This document shows, one piece after another, positions 29,393-38,655 of a stretch of DNA of 64,000 nt (position 1 is its first letter; every line of letters starts with the position of its first letter). Source of the stretch: Firmicutes bacterium HGW-Firmicutes-2 (lineage in GTDB: Bacteria > Bacillota > Clostridia > Lachnospirales > Vallitaleaceae). The stretch spans positions 44,714 through 108,713 of the forward strand of contig PGZV01000011.1 of the NCBI GenBank assembly GCA_002841495.1, in the 5' to 3' direction. A program made the position numbers and the translations under genes. The notes under the pieces are model-generated. The model searched no databases and had not been told where the DNA came from. It saw only the letters and a list, made by a program, of their open reading frames with translations.

Positions 29393-29854
29393 ATGAGAGA
29401 ATTATTCAAGCGTGTATTTAAGAAAGAAGAAGGTTTTTCACTAATCGAGTTGATTATCGTTATCGCAATTCTTGCTATTATTGCAGCTATTGCTGTACCA
29501 AATCTAATTAGTAACATTCAAAGAGCCAATGAAGGTACAGACATCGCTAATGCAAAGTTAATAGGAGATGCTATAGCAACGGTTATTGCACAAAATCCTG
29601 ATTTAGAAGGTACTGCTTTTGCAGATGTACCATTTACTGCAGCTGGTGCGGACTCATTAGCAGCGACCAATGCTGCAGGAGAAGATCTTATTGATTTTGC
29701 ACTTGCAACAATGACAAGTGGTGTTCCACAGTTGAAATTTAGTGATCATAGAGGTGCTGGTGCTACAGGTGATGATTTCTTAGTTACTCTAACAGCTGAT
29801 GGTGTTATTACTGTTGAAGATAATGCTGGAACAACTCAATTATTCCCACAATAA
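29393..29854 (+). CDS. pilA: Major type IV pilin
   Basis: A 153-residue prepilin with a class III signal: a basic leader (MRELFKRVFKKEEG) cut after Gly14, then FSLIELIIVIAILAIIAAIAVPNL, with Glu at mature position 5 and a hydrophobic helix. The rest is a small, Ala- and Asp-rich globular head (DIANAKLIGDAIATVIAQNPD onward) without cysteines. The strong AAGGAG site and position straight after pilC fit the main subunit. Confidence 0.93.
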   Translation: MRELFKRVFKKEEGFSLIELIIVIAILAIIAAIAVPNLISNIQRANEGTDIANAKLIGDAIATVIAQNPDLEGTAFADVPFTAAGADSLAATNAAGEDLIDFALATMTSGVPQLKFSDHRGAGATGDDFLVTLTADGVITVEDNAGTTQLFPQ

Positions 29855-29856
29855 TT

Positions 29857-30597
29857 ATGATTATTCTATTTTTGCTCTACGGCATCATCATCGGTTCTTT
29901 TCTGAATGTATGTATCTTAAGGATACCTTTGCATGAAAGTATTACCTTTGACCGTTCCCATTGTCCTAAATGTGGCTATGTGCTAAAGTGGTATGATCTT
30001 ATACCCTTACTGAGTTACATCATCCTTCGTGGCAAGTGTGGATCATGTCAGACAAAAATATCTTACCAATACCCAATTATAGAGCTGCTCAATGGAGCAG
30101 CCTATTTGGGTATTTATCTATACTTAGGTCTATCTTGGCAAACTGTTATCGCATGCCTGCTGTTCTCGGCTTTGTTGGTAATTTTTATGATTGACTTAAG
30201 GTATAAGATTATTCCCAACGGTCTGGTGCTTTTTATATTGATATTGGGCGTTATTCAGATGTTTTTAACAAGAGATTATCTCAGTCATATCATCGGATTC
30301 TTCATTGTCAGCGGCATATTAATTATTCTAAGCCTTATTGTAAAAAACGGTATGGGTATGGGAGACATTAAGCTCATGGCAGCTGCAGGACTCTTACTTG
30401 GATGGGACAAAATACTACTGGCACTCATGATTGGGGCCATACTTGGTTCCGTTATTGGCATTAGCCTGATTGCATTAAAGATTATAAAACCTAGAGAAGC
30501 CATACCTTTTGGACCTTTTTTGGCCACAGGTATTATGACGGCGATGCTTTTTGGTGAACCGATCATAAATTGGTATATTGGACTGGTCTTTAGATAA
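29857..30597 (+). CDS. pilD: Prepilin peptidase PilD
   Basis: PilD is the membrane aspartic protease that cleaves and may N-methylate prepilins. GSFLNVCILRIP, two CxxC pairs (CPKC, CGSC, about 36-62), the catalytic MIDLRYKIIPN Asp and GMGMGDIKLMAAAG Asp, plus about seven hydrophobic segments, are present. Length 246. It starts two bases after the pilin stop with no visible ribosome site, so translation probably depends on coupling. Confidence 0.93.
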   Translation: MIILFLLYGIIIGSFLNVCILRIPLHESITFDRSHCPKCGYVLKWYDLIPLLSYIILRGKCGSCQTKISYQYPIIELLNGAAYLGIYLYLGLSWQTVIACLLFSALLVIFMIDLRYKIIPNGLVLFILILGVIQMFLTRDYLSHIIGFFIVSGILIILSLIVKNGMGMGDIKLMAAAGLLLGWDKILLALMIGAILGSVIGISLIALKIIKPREAIPFGPFLATGIMTAMLFGEPIINWYIGLVFR

Positions 30598-30697
30598 ATG
30601 AGGACAGATTAGAGAAATAATTGAGTATTCTTTAAATTAGAATAGCATTAAAATTAAATTGTAAGTATAATTGATTGAATTGGGTAGGAGGGGTCAA

Positions 30698-32278
30698 GTG
30701 AATTATCCAAAAAGAGGGCTTTCCATTGATATCGGAAATGAAAAAATTAAAATTATCGACTATAGCCGAAATAAAGACAATATAAAAATAGGGCACAGTA
30801 TACTCATAGACACACCGGAGAACGCCATTAGTGATGGTGTCATTGCCGGCGTCACAGATATTGGAGACGTGATCAGTGCTGCTTTAAGAGAAAAAGGCAT
30901 TAAAACAAAAGATGTCATCTTTACAGTCGCGTCCAGTAAGATTATTACCAGAGAGGTGGATCTACCGGACCTGCCTGTTAAGAAGTTGAACACCCTTATA
31001 CGAATGAATGCAGATGAGTATTTTCCTGTGAATCTGGCAGAATATACTTTGGATTATAGAATTATTGATCGGGTGGATCATGGTGAGGGTATGCAGGCTA
31101 AAGTAAACCTTGTGGCTGCTTTATCTACACTCATGGACGGCTATGTTGAATTGGCCGAGTCCTTAAAGCTTAGAGTAAGAGGTATCGATTATAGTGGTAA
31201 CAGTATTATTAATTTCGCCAGTCATTTGGATATGGATGACACCTATATGCTCCTTGATCTTGGCAGTGACAGCACCATGGTAAGTGTTATGAGCAAGAAG
31301 GTTGTTAAGTTCAACCGTAACTTGGTCTATGGCACCAAAGTCATTAGCACCAGTATTCAAAACCATTTTGGTGTCGATATTAAGGAAGCGATGAAGATTG
31401 CTTCAGAACAATCCTTGTTGACCCATGAGCCCGAAGCCAATGACTTTCTAAGCAATGACGTGTCTTCGGCACTGAATCAGATTTTAAACGGTGTTGCCAG
31501 GCTAATGGATTATTATGCGTCAAGAAACAAGGAGAGTATCGAACATATCTATATTGTTGGTGGTGGTACAGGTATTAACGGTATCGCTCAGTATATTGAA
31601 CGTTATTTTAACATGACTTGTACCATCTTAAGTGAGAACCCAAGGGTAATCGCCAGTGATGACAGTTATGTGAAAAACAGCGTTTATTATGCGAATAGTA
31701 TTGGTGCCATTTATTCTGATATGAACCTTTTACCTATTCATATATTGAACAAAGATAAACTAAGAGTATCTAAGCGCCTTAAAATGGAGTTAGCATTATT
31801 GGCCTTTGCTTTGGTAGCTGTGGCAGTGTATCTACCTTATATGGGTCTTAGGAATCTTGAAAAAGAGAAGGAAAGCCTTCTAGCTGAAATAGAAGAGAAA
31901 CAGGTTGCAGAAGTGGTACTTGAAGACTATAACCAGACCATGACATCTTTGGTCTTTCATGAATCTATTATAACCACATCGTCATCAACCACAGAGATTA
32001 TGGCGGATCTACTAGAGAAGATGGAAGCTGAGATTCCGACAAGTGTCAGTTATCTGACTATGAATAACTCGGAAGAAGGTATACTGATTTCCTGTATTGC
32101 ATCGGATAAACTGACGATGGTTAATTTTATTACCATTTTAAAAAACATGACACTTAATGATGAACCGGTTTTTAGTCAGGTTTATGTACCCAGCTTCTCA
32201 GAAGTTGAAGGCAGTACGGCAGGTAACTCCTATTACGCCTTTTCCATTGCCTGTGATTATGCTAAGGAGGTGGAATAA
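30698..32278 (+). CDS. pilM: PilM-PilN fusion, pilus alignment protein
   Basis: Residues 1-350 are PilM, an actin-like cytosolic ATPase (GLSIDIGNEKIKI, DLPVKKLNTLIRMNADEYFP, LLDLGSDSTMVSV, IYIVGGGTGINGI). From about 364 comes one membrane segment (LALLAFALVAVAVYL), a coiled coil (LEKEKESLLAEIEEKQ) and a periplasmic-type domain, the layout of PilN, which is normally a separate protein. The 526-residue length equals both together. The start is GTG with GGAGGGG upstream rather than the TTG at 30671. It overlaps the next gene by one base. Confidence 0.85.
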   Translation: MNYPKRGLSIDIGNEKIKIIDYSRNKDNIKIGHSILIDTPENAISDGVIAGVTDIGDVISAALREKGIKTKDVIFTVASSKIITREVDLPDLPVKKLNTLIRMNADEYFPVNLAEYTLDYRIIDRVDHGEGMQAKVNLVAALSTLMDGYVELAESLKLRVRGIDYSGNSIINFASHLDMDDTYMLLDLGSDSTMVSVMSKKVVKFNRNLVYGTKVISTSIQNHFGVDIKEAMKIASEQSLLTHEPEANDFLSNDVSSALNQILNGVARLMDYYASRNKESIEHIYIVGGGTGINGIAQYIERYFNMTCTILSENPRVIASDDSYVKNSVYYANSIGAIYSDMNLLPIHILNKDKLRVSKRLKMELALLAFALVAVAVYLPYMGLRNLEKEKESLLAEIEEKQVAEVVLEDYNQTMTSLVFHESIITTSSSTTEIMADLLEKMEAEIPTSVSYLTMNNSEEGILISCIASDKLTMVNFITILKNMTLNDEPVFSQVYVPSFSEVEGSTAGNSYYAFSIACDYAKEVE

Positions 32279-33348
32279 TGAGCAATAGAGATAAACGATT
32301 ACTTGTTATATTAGGTATTGCCATTATAGGATTGATTCTTTATTACGCAGTATATCGACCTATAACCATTAAGAAACAGGCCTTAGAAGACGAAATGGTA
32401 ACCATTGAAGAAAGGGTAAAAGTTCTTAGAGTGGAATATGATAAGATGCCTTTTTATCTTGAAGAGACAGAAGCTGCTCAGACACGTATCGATGAGATTC
32501 AGGAAGCATTACCGGCGGAACTGTCACAAGAGCGGGCTTTTAAGTTGCTATTTGACATCGAAAGGACTTTTTCGGACATTAACTTTGGTAATGTTACTTT
32601 TTCCAATGTGGAGACCTTGGCCTATAGCAATGAACTTAATGATGAAACAACAGAGATGGCCATTCGGCAGAATGTCGTTTCTAATCTGGATTTAAGCTAT
32701 ACGGATTTAAAAGCATTTTTGAGATATATAAGTAATTATGAGGACCGTACCGTACTCACCAATCTTAGTATGAATCTTTTAGAAGAGGAAAATAAGATTA
32801 CCACCACATTGGTTATGAATATGTATGGCCTTGTAGGAACAGAACGAGAAATTCAACCGGTTATATTTAATACTGTACCAAAAGGTAAAGCACAACCTTT
32901 CGATTCACCGAATCTTCGAATTACCCCACAAACCGTTACAAATCGTGTGACGGACGGAACCGGTGATTTGTTTATTACTTTAAAACCAACCCAAGCAGAT
33001 GGCTACGCACAAGTTATTGGTCTCACCAATGATCCCGGTCAGAGAAGTTATGTGACAGGGGATGCGAACAGCGTGGTACAGGCTAATCTTAGGATTTTTG
33101 TTGAAAACGGTAATTATTATGCTACATATGAAATGAATGGCGCCACAAAGAGCCGTCAAACTTTCCAAGTTGGGCAAGCTCTTGAGCTAGATCTATATGC
33201 TTCTAACCGTGTGGATGCCAATGACCTAGTTGGTATGAATCTAACAATCATCAATCAGACAGAGTTGCCTCTATACATTAATAGAATTGAAGAAGACCCT
33301 ACAAAACCAAGACTCAACATCGTATCTACTGAAGGCGAAGTAAATTAA
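32278..33348 (+). CDS. PilO-like pilus assembly protein
   Basis: A short basic N-terminus, one membrane segment (LLVILGIAIIGLILYYAVY, about 7-25), a coiled coil (KKQALEDEMVTIEERVKVLRVEYDK) and a ferredoxin-like domain (about 85-190) match PilO in order and size. A further 150 residues of beta-rich sequence with TQ- and TP-rich stretches are not typical of PilO. It is translationally coupled to the PilM-PilN fusion, its expected partner. Sequence similarity to PilO is weak, so the call rests on topology and context. Confidence 0.7.
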   Translation: MSNRDKRLLVILGIAIIGLILYYAVYRPITIKKQALEDEMVTIEERVKVLRVEYDKMPFYLEETEAAQTRIDEIQEALPAELSQERAFKLLFDIERTFSDINFGNVTFSNVETLAYSNELNDETTEMAIRQNVVSNLDLSYTDLKAFLRYISNYEDRTVLTNLSMNLLEEENKITTTLVMNMYGLVGTEREIQPVIFNTVPKGKAQPFDSPNLRITPQTVTNRVTDGTGDLFITLKPTQADGYAQVIGLTNDPGQRSYVTGDANSVVQANLRIFVENGNYYATYEMNGATKSRQTFQVGQALELDLYASNRVDANDLVGMNLTIINQTELPLYINRIEEDPTKPRLNIVSTEGEVN

Positions 33349-33359
33349 AACATTGAATA

Positions 33360-33436
33360 TTAGTTGAACTTCTATCAAAATTCATAGTCCTGAAGGCTTC
33401 AACGGAACTAGGAATTTTGATAGTCTAGTGAAACTT
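33360..33436 (+). repeat. Stem variant of the palindromic repeat
   Basis: A 12-base perfect stem (33372-33383 with 33412-33423), an inner TAGT-CC/GG-A-ACTA helix and a TGAAG/CTTCA tip form one long hairpin. The flanks TAGTTGAACT and TAGTGAAACTTA match those of the 121-bp repeat although the stem bases differ entirely. It lies between the PilO-like gene and the minor pilins. Confidence 0.6.
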
Positions 33437-33466
33437 ATATAATAGGTTTTAATTCGAGGTGATTAA

Positions 33467-34378
33467 ATGATAAAAACATGGTGGAACAAACTAAAAACCA
33501 ATAGCGGTTTTTCCCTCGTTGAGGCATTGGTAACCATTGCCATTGTTGGTGCTGCCATGATTCCTATTTCTTTCGTCTTTACCCAAACCATCGGAACCAC
33601 AGTTGAAACAAGAAAACAACTGGTAGCTAATGGCCTTGGCCAAGAGTATTTGGAGGCTTTGAAGGCAAAAGAGTTCTCAGATTATGATTCGATTTTTGGT
33701 GTCAATTCAACCATAGAGATTGACAATTCATTTACAGATGTTACCTATGACCTTATGGGATTAACACCCCTTCCTCAGGGTTACAAAGCGGTTTTGTCTT
33801 ATGATACAAGTGTGGATATCAGTGCATTCGCTTTACCAACGCCAACCCAAATGCCAGATGTAGATATGATTATTGATATACCAAGTGGGTATATGCATAC
33901 CGTTTTTCTAACAGATACCGACAGTGGTAATCAGATTACATATCCGCAGACGGCAACAGCTAGTACGGCAAGAGTTCTCCGAATTCGTGGAGACCGTGAT
34001 ACTAATATAATTACTGTGGATTATTTAGAACAGTTATCTGGTGGCGGTTCTATTGATAGTCGATTCAGTATAACGGCATCATCCGAGCCGTCTATAAGAT
34101 TTCTTATGGGCGACAGTACGGGCGTCGGAACACAAATTGTAACTCGAATAGATATAGATAGTAACTTGCCGCAAGAAATCAAGTTGTATTTTTACGAAGA
34201 AGATAGCAATTCGGTTAAGGCAACCACCAAAATCGTAAGTGGTTCGGTCAGCATCAGTAGGAATCTGAATCTTGTAGACAGTTTTGATCGTAGAATTCTG
34301 GGCATAAAAGTTGAAATCTATGATGTGCATTCAGGTAAGAAGCTTGGCACCTATACAACGACCAAGATTGATGAGTAG
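33467..34378 (+). CDS. Minor pilin, PilV/GspI-like
   Basis: A class III prepilin leader ends at Gly14 (WWNKLKTNSG) before FSLVEALVTIAIVGAAMIPISFVF, with Glu5. The PilV/GspI feature of VEAL in the helix is present. At 303 residues the head is larger than usual and Thr/Ser/Asp-rich, without cysteines. GAGGTGAT precedes the ATG. It begins the minor-pilin set, in the order I-, K-, H-, J-like. Confidence 0.82.
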   Translation: MIKTWWNKLKTNSGFSLVEALVTIAIVGAAMIPISFVFTQTIGTTVETRKQLVANGLGQEYLEALKAKEFSDYDSIFGVNSTIEIDNSFTDVTYDLMGLTPLPQGYKAVLSYDTSVDISAFALPTPTQMPDVDMIIDIPSGYMHTVFLTDTDSGNQITYPQTATASTARVLRIRGDRDTNIITVDYLEQLSGGGSIDSRFSITASSEPSIRFLMGDSTGVGTQIVTRIDIDSNLPQEIKLYFYEEDSNSVKATTKIVSGSVSISRNLNLVDSFDRRILGIKVEIYDVHSGKKLGTYTTTKIDE

Positions 34379-34386
34379 GTGAACTT

Positions 34387-36915
34387 ATGCGTTTATTGAA
34401 TAAATTAAACAATCAAAAAGGTTCTACGTTGTTATTTGTTGTCATCACCGTGGCGATTCTATCCATGTTGGGTACAGCTCTACTTGCTATGTCCTTAATG
34501 AACATCAACATGAAGCACAATGACAATCGTATTAAGAAGACGTTATATTATGCTGAATCTGGTATAGATCAGGTATATGCCCGTGTTGGTAAAGTGGTGG
34601 AAGAATCCATTGAAGATGCTATTGCTGATACGGATGATGATATTAAATTCATACTAAATGAGATTGATGCCATGTTGCTGGATGAGAATAATATTCCCCC
34701 TTTTGTAGGCATTAATAGTAGCATTACCTACGTTGAAGAAGAACCTATTATAGAACTAAGAGATCTGATTATACCCAGTGGTGGTATGTATATGTTGGAC
34801 ACCGAGGCGCTTAAGTCATTGTCAGATAAAGTATACCGACACCACTTTAGAAGCGCTATGAATACCAATGGCTCCCAAAGTAACCTAATTGCTTTTTTGG
34901 ATTCGGAACTATTTGTCTATCTAGATGACAACACCCCATCTGAGAATAATTCTTCCATTAGTATCAACACAGCAGCCATTACAGTCACGCCGTTTACCGG
35001 TGCTGCTACTACTTATCATGTAAAAGGCATAGAATCTACATTTATACTTGGAGATCATACAAAGAAGAAAATCTCAACAGATATTGTTGTGAGTGATCAG
35101 GTGAAATCCTATCCACTTAATACCATTGAAAAAAGAACATTATTGCCGGACAATCCGATATGGCAAAAAGCTTTAGTAGCCAATGAAGATATTTCCTTTA
35201 GTTCCGGTGCCGTAGTAGATATTCATGGTGATATCTACGGTTATGGCAAGCTTCCTGTTGGTAATGCCATTCATAATCCCAAAAACTATGGCGGTATTTT
35301 AGTCAATGGTACAAGTAGGGTTACGGTGCATGGTAATATCTTTAGCCGTAGTTATGTGCAATTAACAGACGGAAGTTCTAGTAATGCTCGGTTAACCGTA
35401 AACAATGGTTTGGTGTATGCCAATAGTGTTGTGTTACAAGACGGAGCCAGTGGTCAGATGAATTTTAACGGCAATGTCTATACCAGTGATGATTTGGAAC
35501 TAAACGGTACAGGTGGTACCATTAATATAAACGGTAGTTATTATGGTTATACGGATGGTAGTGGAACCGGTGTTACTCATGACTTGAGTAGTGCCATCAT
35601 CATTAATGCAGATATTAACAGTGGATCATCTCTATTGATTGACGGTGACTTTAGTCCTGTTGCCAGTACAAAAAGTGATATTGATTTTCTGGAAAGTCAT
35701 GAAGGTATTTTAATTGGCGGCACAGCCTATGTGGATGTGCAACCGACCAGATATCAGACCGCTGAAAGTGTATCTCTTAAGGGTAATTTTGTATCATATA
35801 CATGGGGTTTTGAACAAGAAACCATTGATCTTATGAAATCTGCAGGGGATAGTTTTTTCAAACAAGTTCCCTATAATTTCTATACGGGTAGTGACGCTAT
35901 CCATGATGCAACCGTTGAAAGCAAGCTGTTAAAAGACAATGTCTCATGGTTGGCTATTGATGGGTCAACAATCAGCCTAGCAAACGGTACGACGACCACT
36001 GAATATGGGTTAAAAGACAGGAAAGCTTATTTCGTAGCATTTAAGCACTATATTGATGGCAACAGCAATACCTTTGTTAAAACAGGACCGAATGTTAACC
36101 TTCAGAATTATATCTATACCACTGGATTAAAGTTGGTTCATGATGCGACAATCGGCGGTAATGACTTCTTGGATCTGACCTATCACAATGGTAATGACAT
36201 TCATCAAGTCGGTCAAGAAGGCTATGATAATCTAAGGATTAAAATAAGTCAAGATCATATCTATCAACTCCATATGATGCGCCATAGGAGTGACACAGGC
36301 GCACCTAGTATTGATAACCCGGATGTTGATCCGGCGGTAGACCCAACCTATTATAATGTGAATGCTGTTAACAAATATACCAAGATAGATACCATAGGTT
36401 CACTCAATCATAATAATGCGCCTTATCCTACGGTACCCAGTGTCTTAAATGCAGCTCAGAATGCTTTAGAAATAACCTATGTCAATGATGCGACAGCTCA
36501 AACCCTACATATTTATGGCGGTAGCTTAGGTTCAGAAAGCCCTTCCATTCATGTTCCAAGCGGAAGGGCTCAAGGAGTCATTGTACATAATGGCGATATT
36601 GTGATTCATGGCGATTTGGCTTTTACAGGACCTATTATTTCTGGGGGTTCTATAACCGCAATCGGTGGTACCCAGACCTATAAAAACAATGCATTGGTTA
36701 TTAAAAATTACCTGGCGCAGAAGATCTACGATGACAATGTTCTATATAATTTGTTTAATGTAGTGGATCGAAGTGGACCCGGTTCAGCACCGGTATTCCT
36801 ATCAGAAATAGAGTTTGTAGATTTTGATCAAACAAGAACGCTAGATCCCAACAACAATAGCCCTTATAGATATAGTGATTTGATGCGTTTTGAGTTCTGG
36901 AAAGTTAAAGAATAG
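34387..36915 (+). CDS. Giant minor pilin, PilX/GspK-like
   Basis: The N-terminus (NQKG, then STLLFVVITVAILSMLGTALLAMSL) is a prepilin-like leader and helix, but mature position 5 is Phe, not Glu; lack of Glu5 is characteristic of GspK, the tip subunit. The 842 residues are far larger than ordinary pilins. Residues about 258-421 are rich in short beta strands with VDIHGDIYGYG, VTVHGNIFSRS and MNFNGNVYTSDDLELNGTG patterns, suggesting a beta-helix. The remaining C-terminal half resembles nothing I can name. It probably caps the pilus and may bind a surface; the binding role is inference. Confidence 0.78.
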   Translation: MRLLNKLNNQKGSTLLFVVITVAILSMLGTALLAMSLMNINMKHNDNRIKKTLYYAESGIDQVYARVGKVVEESIEDAIADTDDDIKFILNEIDAMLLDENNIPPFVGINSSITYVEEEPIIELRDLIIPSGGMYMLDTEALKSLSDKVYRHHFRSAMNTNGSQSNLIAFLDSELFVYLDDNTPSENNSSISINTAAITVTPFTGAATTYHVKGIESTFILGDHTKKKISTDIVVSDQVKSYPLNTIEKRTLLPDNPIWQKALVANEDISFSSGAVVDIHGDIYGYGKLPVGNAIHNPKNYGGILVNGTSRVTVHGNIFSRSYVQLTDGSSSNARLTVNNGLVYANSVVLQDGASGQMNFNGNVYTSDDLELNGTGGTININGSYYGYTDGSGTGVTHDLSSAIIINADINSGSSLLIDGDFSPVASTKSDIDFLESHEGILIGGTAYVDVQPTRYQTAESVSLKGNFVSYTWGFEQETIDLMKSAGDSFFKQVPYNFYTGSDAIHDATVESKLLKDNVSWLAIDGSTISLANGTTTTEYGLKDRKAYFVAFKHYIDGNSNTFVKTGPNVNLQNYIYTTGLKLVHDATIGGNDFLDLTYHNGNDIHQVGQEGYDNLRIKISQDHIYQLHMMRHRSDTGAPSIDNPDVDPAVDPTYYNVNAVNKYTKIDTIGSLNHNNAPYPTVPSVLNAAQNALEITYVNDATAQTLHIYGGSLGSESPSIHVPSGRAQGVIVHNGDIVIHGDLAFTGPIISGGSITAIGGTQTYKNNALVIKNYLAQKIYDDNVLYNLFNVVDRSGPGSAPVFLSEIEFVDFDQTRTLDPNNNSPYRYSDLMRFEFWKVKE

Positions 36916-36924
36916 GTGATAACG

Positions 36925-37464
36925 ATGTTTACAAAAAGTTGGAACATGATCAGAAGACAAGATGGTTATACACTCATTGAGATGATTATTGTCATGGCCT
37001 TATTGGCGATTGCCATTGGGCTTTCCGGATTTGGGTTAAATACCCTCTACACCAACAACATCAATACCTATTCCAACCAATTGATCAGTGAAATTAAGTT
37101 GGTACAAACAAAAGAAATGGCTTCCAAGGATAAAGACTATAGGTTGACTTTGGCCTATGATTCAACCCTTGAGCAATATATCGGAACCACCTTAGTGCGT
37201 ATGGGACCAACCGGAACTTATTCGACTCTAAAAACCATAAAATTTCCTAAAAAGGTGGCCATCAAGAAATGGGACGGTACGACTTATATAGACATTCAAC
37301 CACCCAATCATACATTAATCAGTTTTGAATTTGATAGCACTTCCGGCCAAGTTAAGAATACGGCTAATGGGGACGGTAGGTACGAAATCAGCTCAACGGC
37401 TTCAAGTCGTGTTATTGGGTTTGAAGTGATTAAGCAAAACGGAAGGGTGGTTATGGATGAATAG
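36925..37464 (+). CDS. Minor pilin, FimT/GspH-like
   Basis: A prepilin leader (KSWNMIRRQDG) precedes YTLIEMIIVMALLAIAIGLSG with Glu5, then a beta-sandwich head beginning QLISEIKLVQTKEMASKDKDYRL, the GspH/FimT pattern. Length is 179 from the ATG at 36925, chosen because AGGTGAT lies just upstream. It overlaps the next pilin gene by eight bases. Confidence 0.82.
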   Translation: MFTKSWNMIRRQDGYTLIEMIIVMALLAIAIGLSGFGLNTLYTNNINTYSNQLISEIKLVQTKEMASKDKDYRLTLAYDSTLEQYIGTTLVRMGPTGTYSTLKTIKFPKKVAIKKWDGTTYIDIQPPNHTLISFEFDSTSGQVKNTANGDGRYEISSTASSRVIGFEVIKQNGRVVMDE

Positions 37465-38002
37465 TAATAAAGGATTTACCACCATCGAGTTGATATTGGC
37501 CATTGCCATAGCCGGCATCATCATGGGTGCTGTCGGTTCTTATTTGACTTTTAATTTGAAAGGCTTTAACGCTACGAAAGAGATTATTGACATTCAGTAT
37601 GAAGGACAGTTGGCCATGAATCAGATTACGGCCATAGCCAAAGAATCAAAAGGTATAGAAGACATCTTCGATCAAGGGGGGAACTCGAGAATTGATTCTC
37701 CCGATGTTCTCATTAACCCAAGTAAAATCATTTTACATCAAGAAGATCCTATAGAAGGTACAATCGAATTTGAAATAGAGTACGATCCAAGTACACGGGT
37801 ATTAACCTGTACCATCAATCAACCGGATGGTTCATCCCAAAGCTATCCTATGGCCAGTCGTATTGAACAATTAAGAGTAGCGCCAACCAATGATGTTGAC
37901 TTTGAATATACCAAAAGTATTCAAATTTTCCTAGATATGATAGATGGTGATGCAAAAATGAGTACACAAAGTCAAGTAAAATTCCGAAATTTTGAAAAAT
38001 AA
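37457..38002 (+). CDS. Minor pilin, PilW/GspJ-like
   Basis: The very short leader MNSNKG precedes FTTIELILAIAIAGIIMGAVG with Glu5. The head (QYEGQLAMNQITAIAKESKGIE onward) matches the PilW/GspJ pattern at 181 residues. It is translationally coupled to the FimT-like gene and ends the pilus locus before a terminator. Confidence 0.8.
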   Translation: MNSNKGFTTIELILAIAIAGIIMGAVGSYLTFNLKGFNATKEIIDIQYEGQLAMNQITAIAKESKGIEDIFDQGGNSRIDSPDVLINPSKIILHQEDPIEGTIEFEIEYDPSTRVLTCTINQPDGSSQSYPMASRIEQLRVAPTNDVDFEYTKSIQIFLDMIDGDAKMSTQSQVKFRNFEK

Positions 38003-38025
38003 CGTAATAATTTCATGATATTATA

Positions 38026-38058
38026 ACAGATCAAGACTGAATTTGGTCTGTTTTTTTT
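38026..38058 (+). terminator. Terminator of the pilus locus
   Basis: ACAGATC (38026-38032) pairs with GGTCTGT (38045-38051), followed by eight T. The end of the T run is also the first two bases of the next -35 box. Confidence 0.78.
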
Positions 38059-38085
38059 GACACTCAGCATGTTTATTGTTATAAT
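38057..38085 (+). promoter_or_regulatory. Consensus promoter for yqeG-aro genes
   Basis: TTGACA (38057-38062), 17 bases, TATAAT (38080-38085), a perfect housekeeping promoter fused to the preceding terminator tail. Confidence 0.85.
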
Positions 38086-38154
38086 GAATGAGTTATTTTT
38101 GTAAGTATGAAGTATAGTAGTCGTAAGCGAATTTATGAAAGTACGGTGTGGAAT

Positions 38155-38655
38155 ATGAAGATATTATATCCGGATGAATATTTAAGTCAAGTGTATGATA
38201 TAGATTTTGAGCGGCTTTATGGTCAAGGCTATCGAGCGGTTTTGTTTGATGTTGATAATACCCTCGTACCTTTTGATCAAGTGGATGCCCATGATGAATT
38301 GATTGGGCTTATGGCAACACTTAAAAAAATGGGTTATAAAGTAGCTTTAGTTTCTAACAATTCTAAAGTAAGGGTGGAGACATTAAATCAAGGCTTGAAG
38401 GTTCCGGTTATGCCAAATGCCATGAAGCCTTTTACGTATAAACTAAAACGAATTTTAAAGGTGATCGGGGTAGATCCTCACAATGCTATTTTTGTTGGGG
38501 ACCAGATATTTACAGATGTATGGGTGGGTAACCGTCTGGGTTTATATACGATTCTGGTAAAACCGATTCAAACAAGAGAGCAAATGGTTACCTTTATTAA
38601 GAGAAGAACGGAAAGAATACTCTTAAACAGATATCTAAAGAAAGAAGGGCGCTAG
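38155..38655 (+). CDS. yqeG: YqeG family HAD phosphatase
   Basis: A 166-residue HAD IIIA phosphatase-like protein. Motif I is FDVDNTLVPFD, motif II VSNN, motif III includes MKPFTYKL and IFVGDQIFTDVWVGNRLG. I favour the ATG at 38155 (MKILYPDEYLSQVYDI) because it matches the family N-terminus and has GGTGTGG nearby; the ATG at 38107 adds 16 residues and has no ribosome site. aroE follows with no gap. The substrate is unknown. Confidence 0.88.
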   Translation: MKILYPDEYLSQVYDIDFERLYGQGYRAVLFDVDNTLVPFDQVDAHDELIGLMATLKKMGYKVALVSNNSKVRVETLNQGLKVPVMPNAMKPFTYKLKRILKVIGVDPHNAIFVGDQIFTDVWVGNRLGLYTILVKPIQTREQMVTFIKRRTERILLNRYLKKEGR

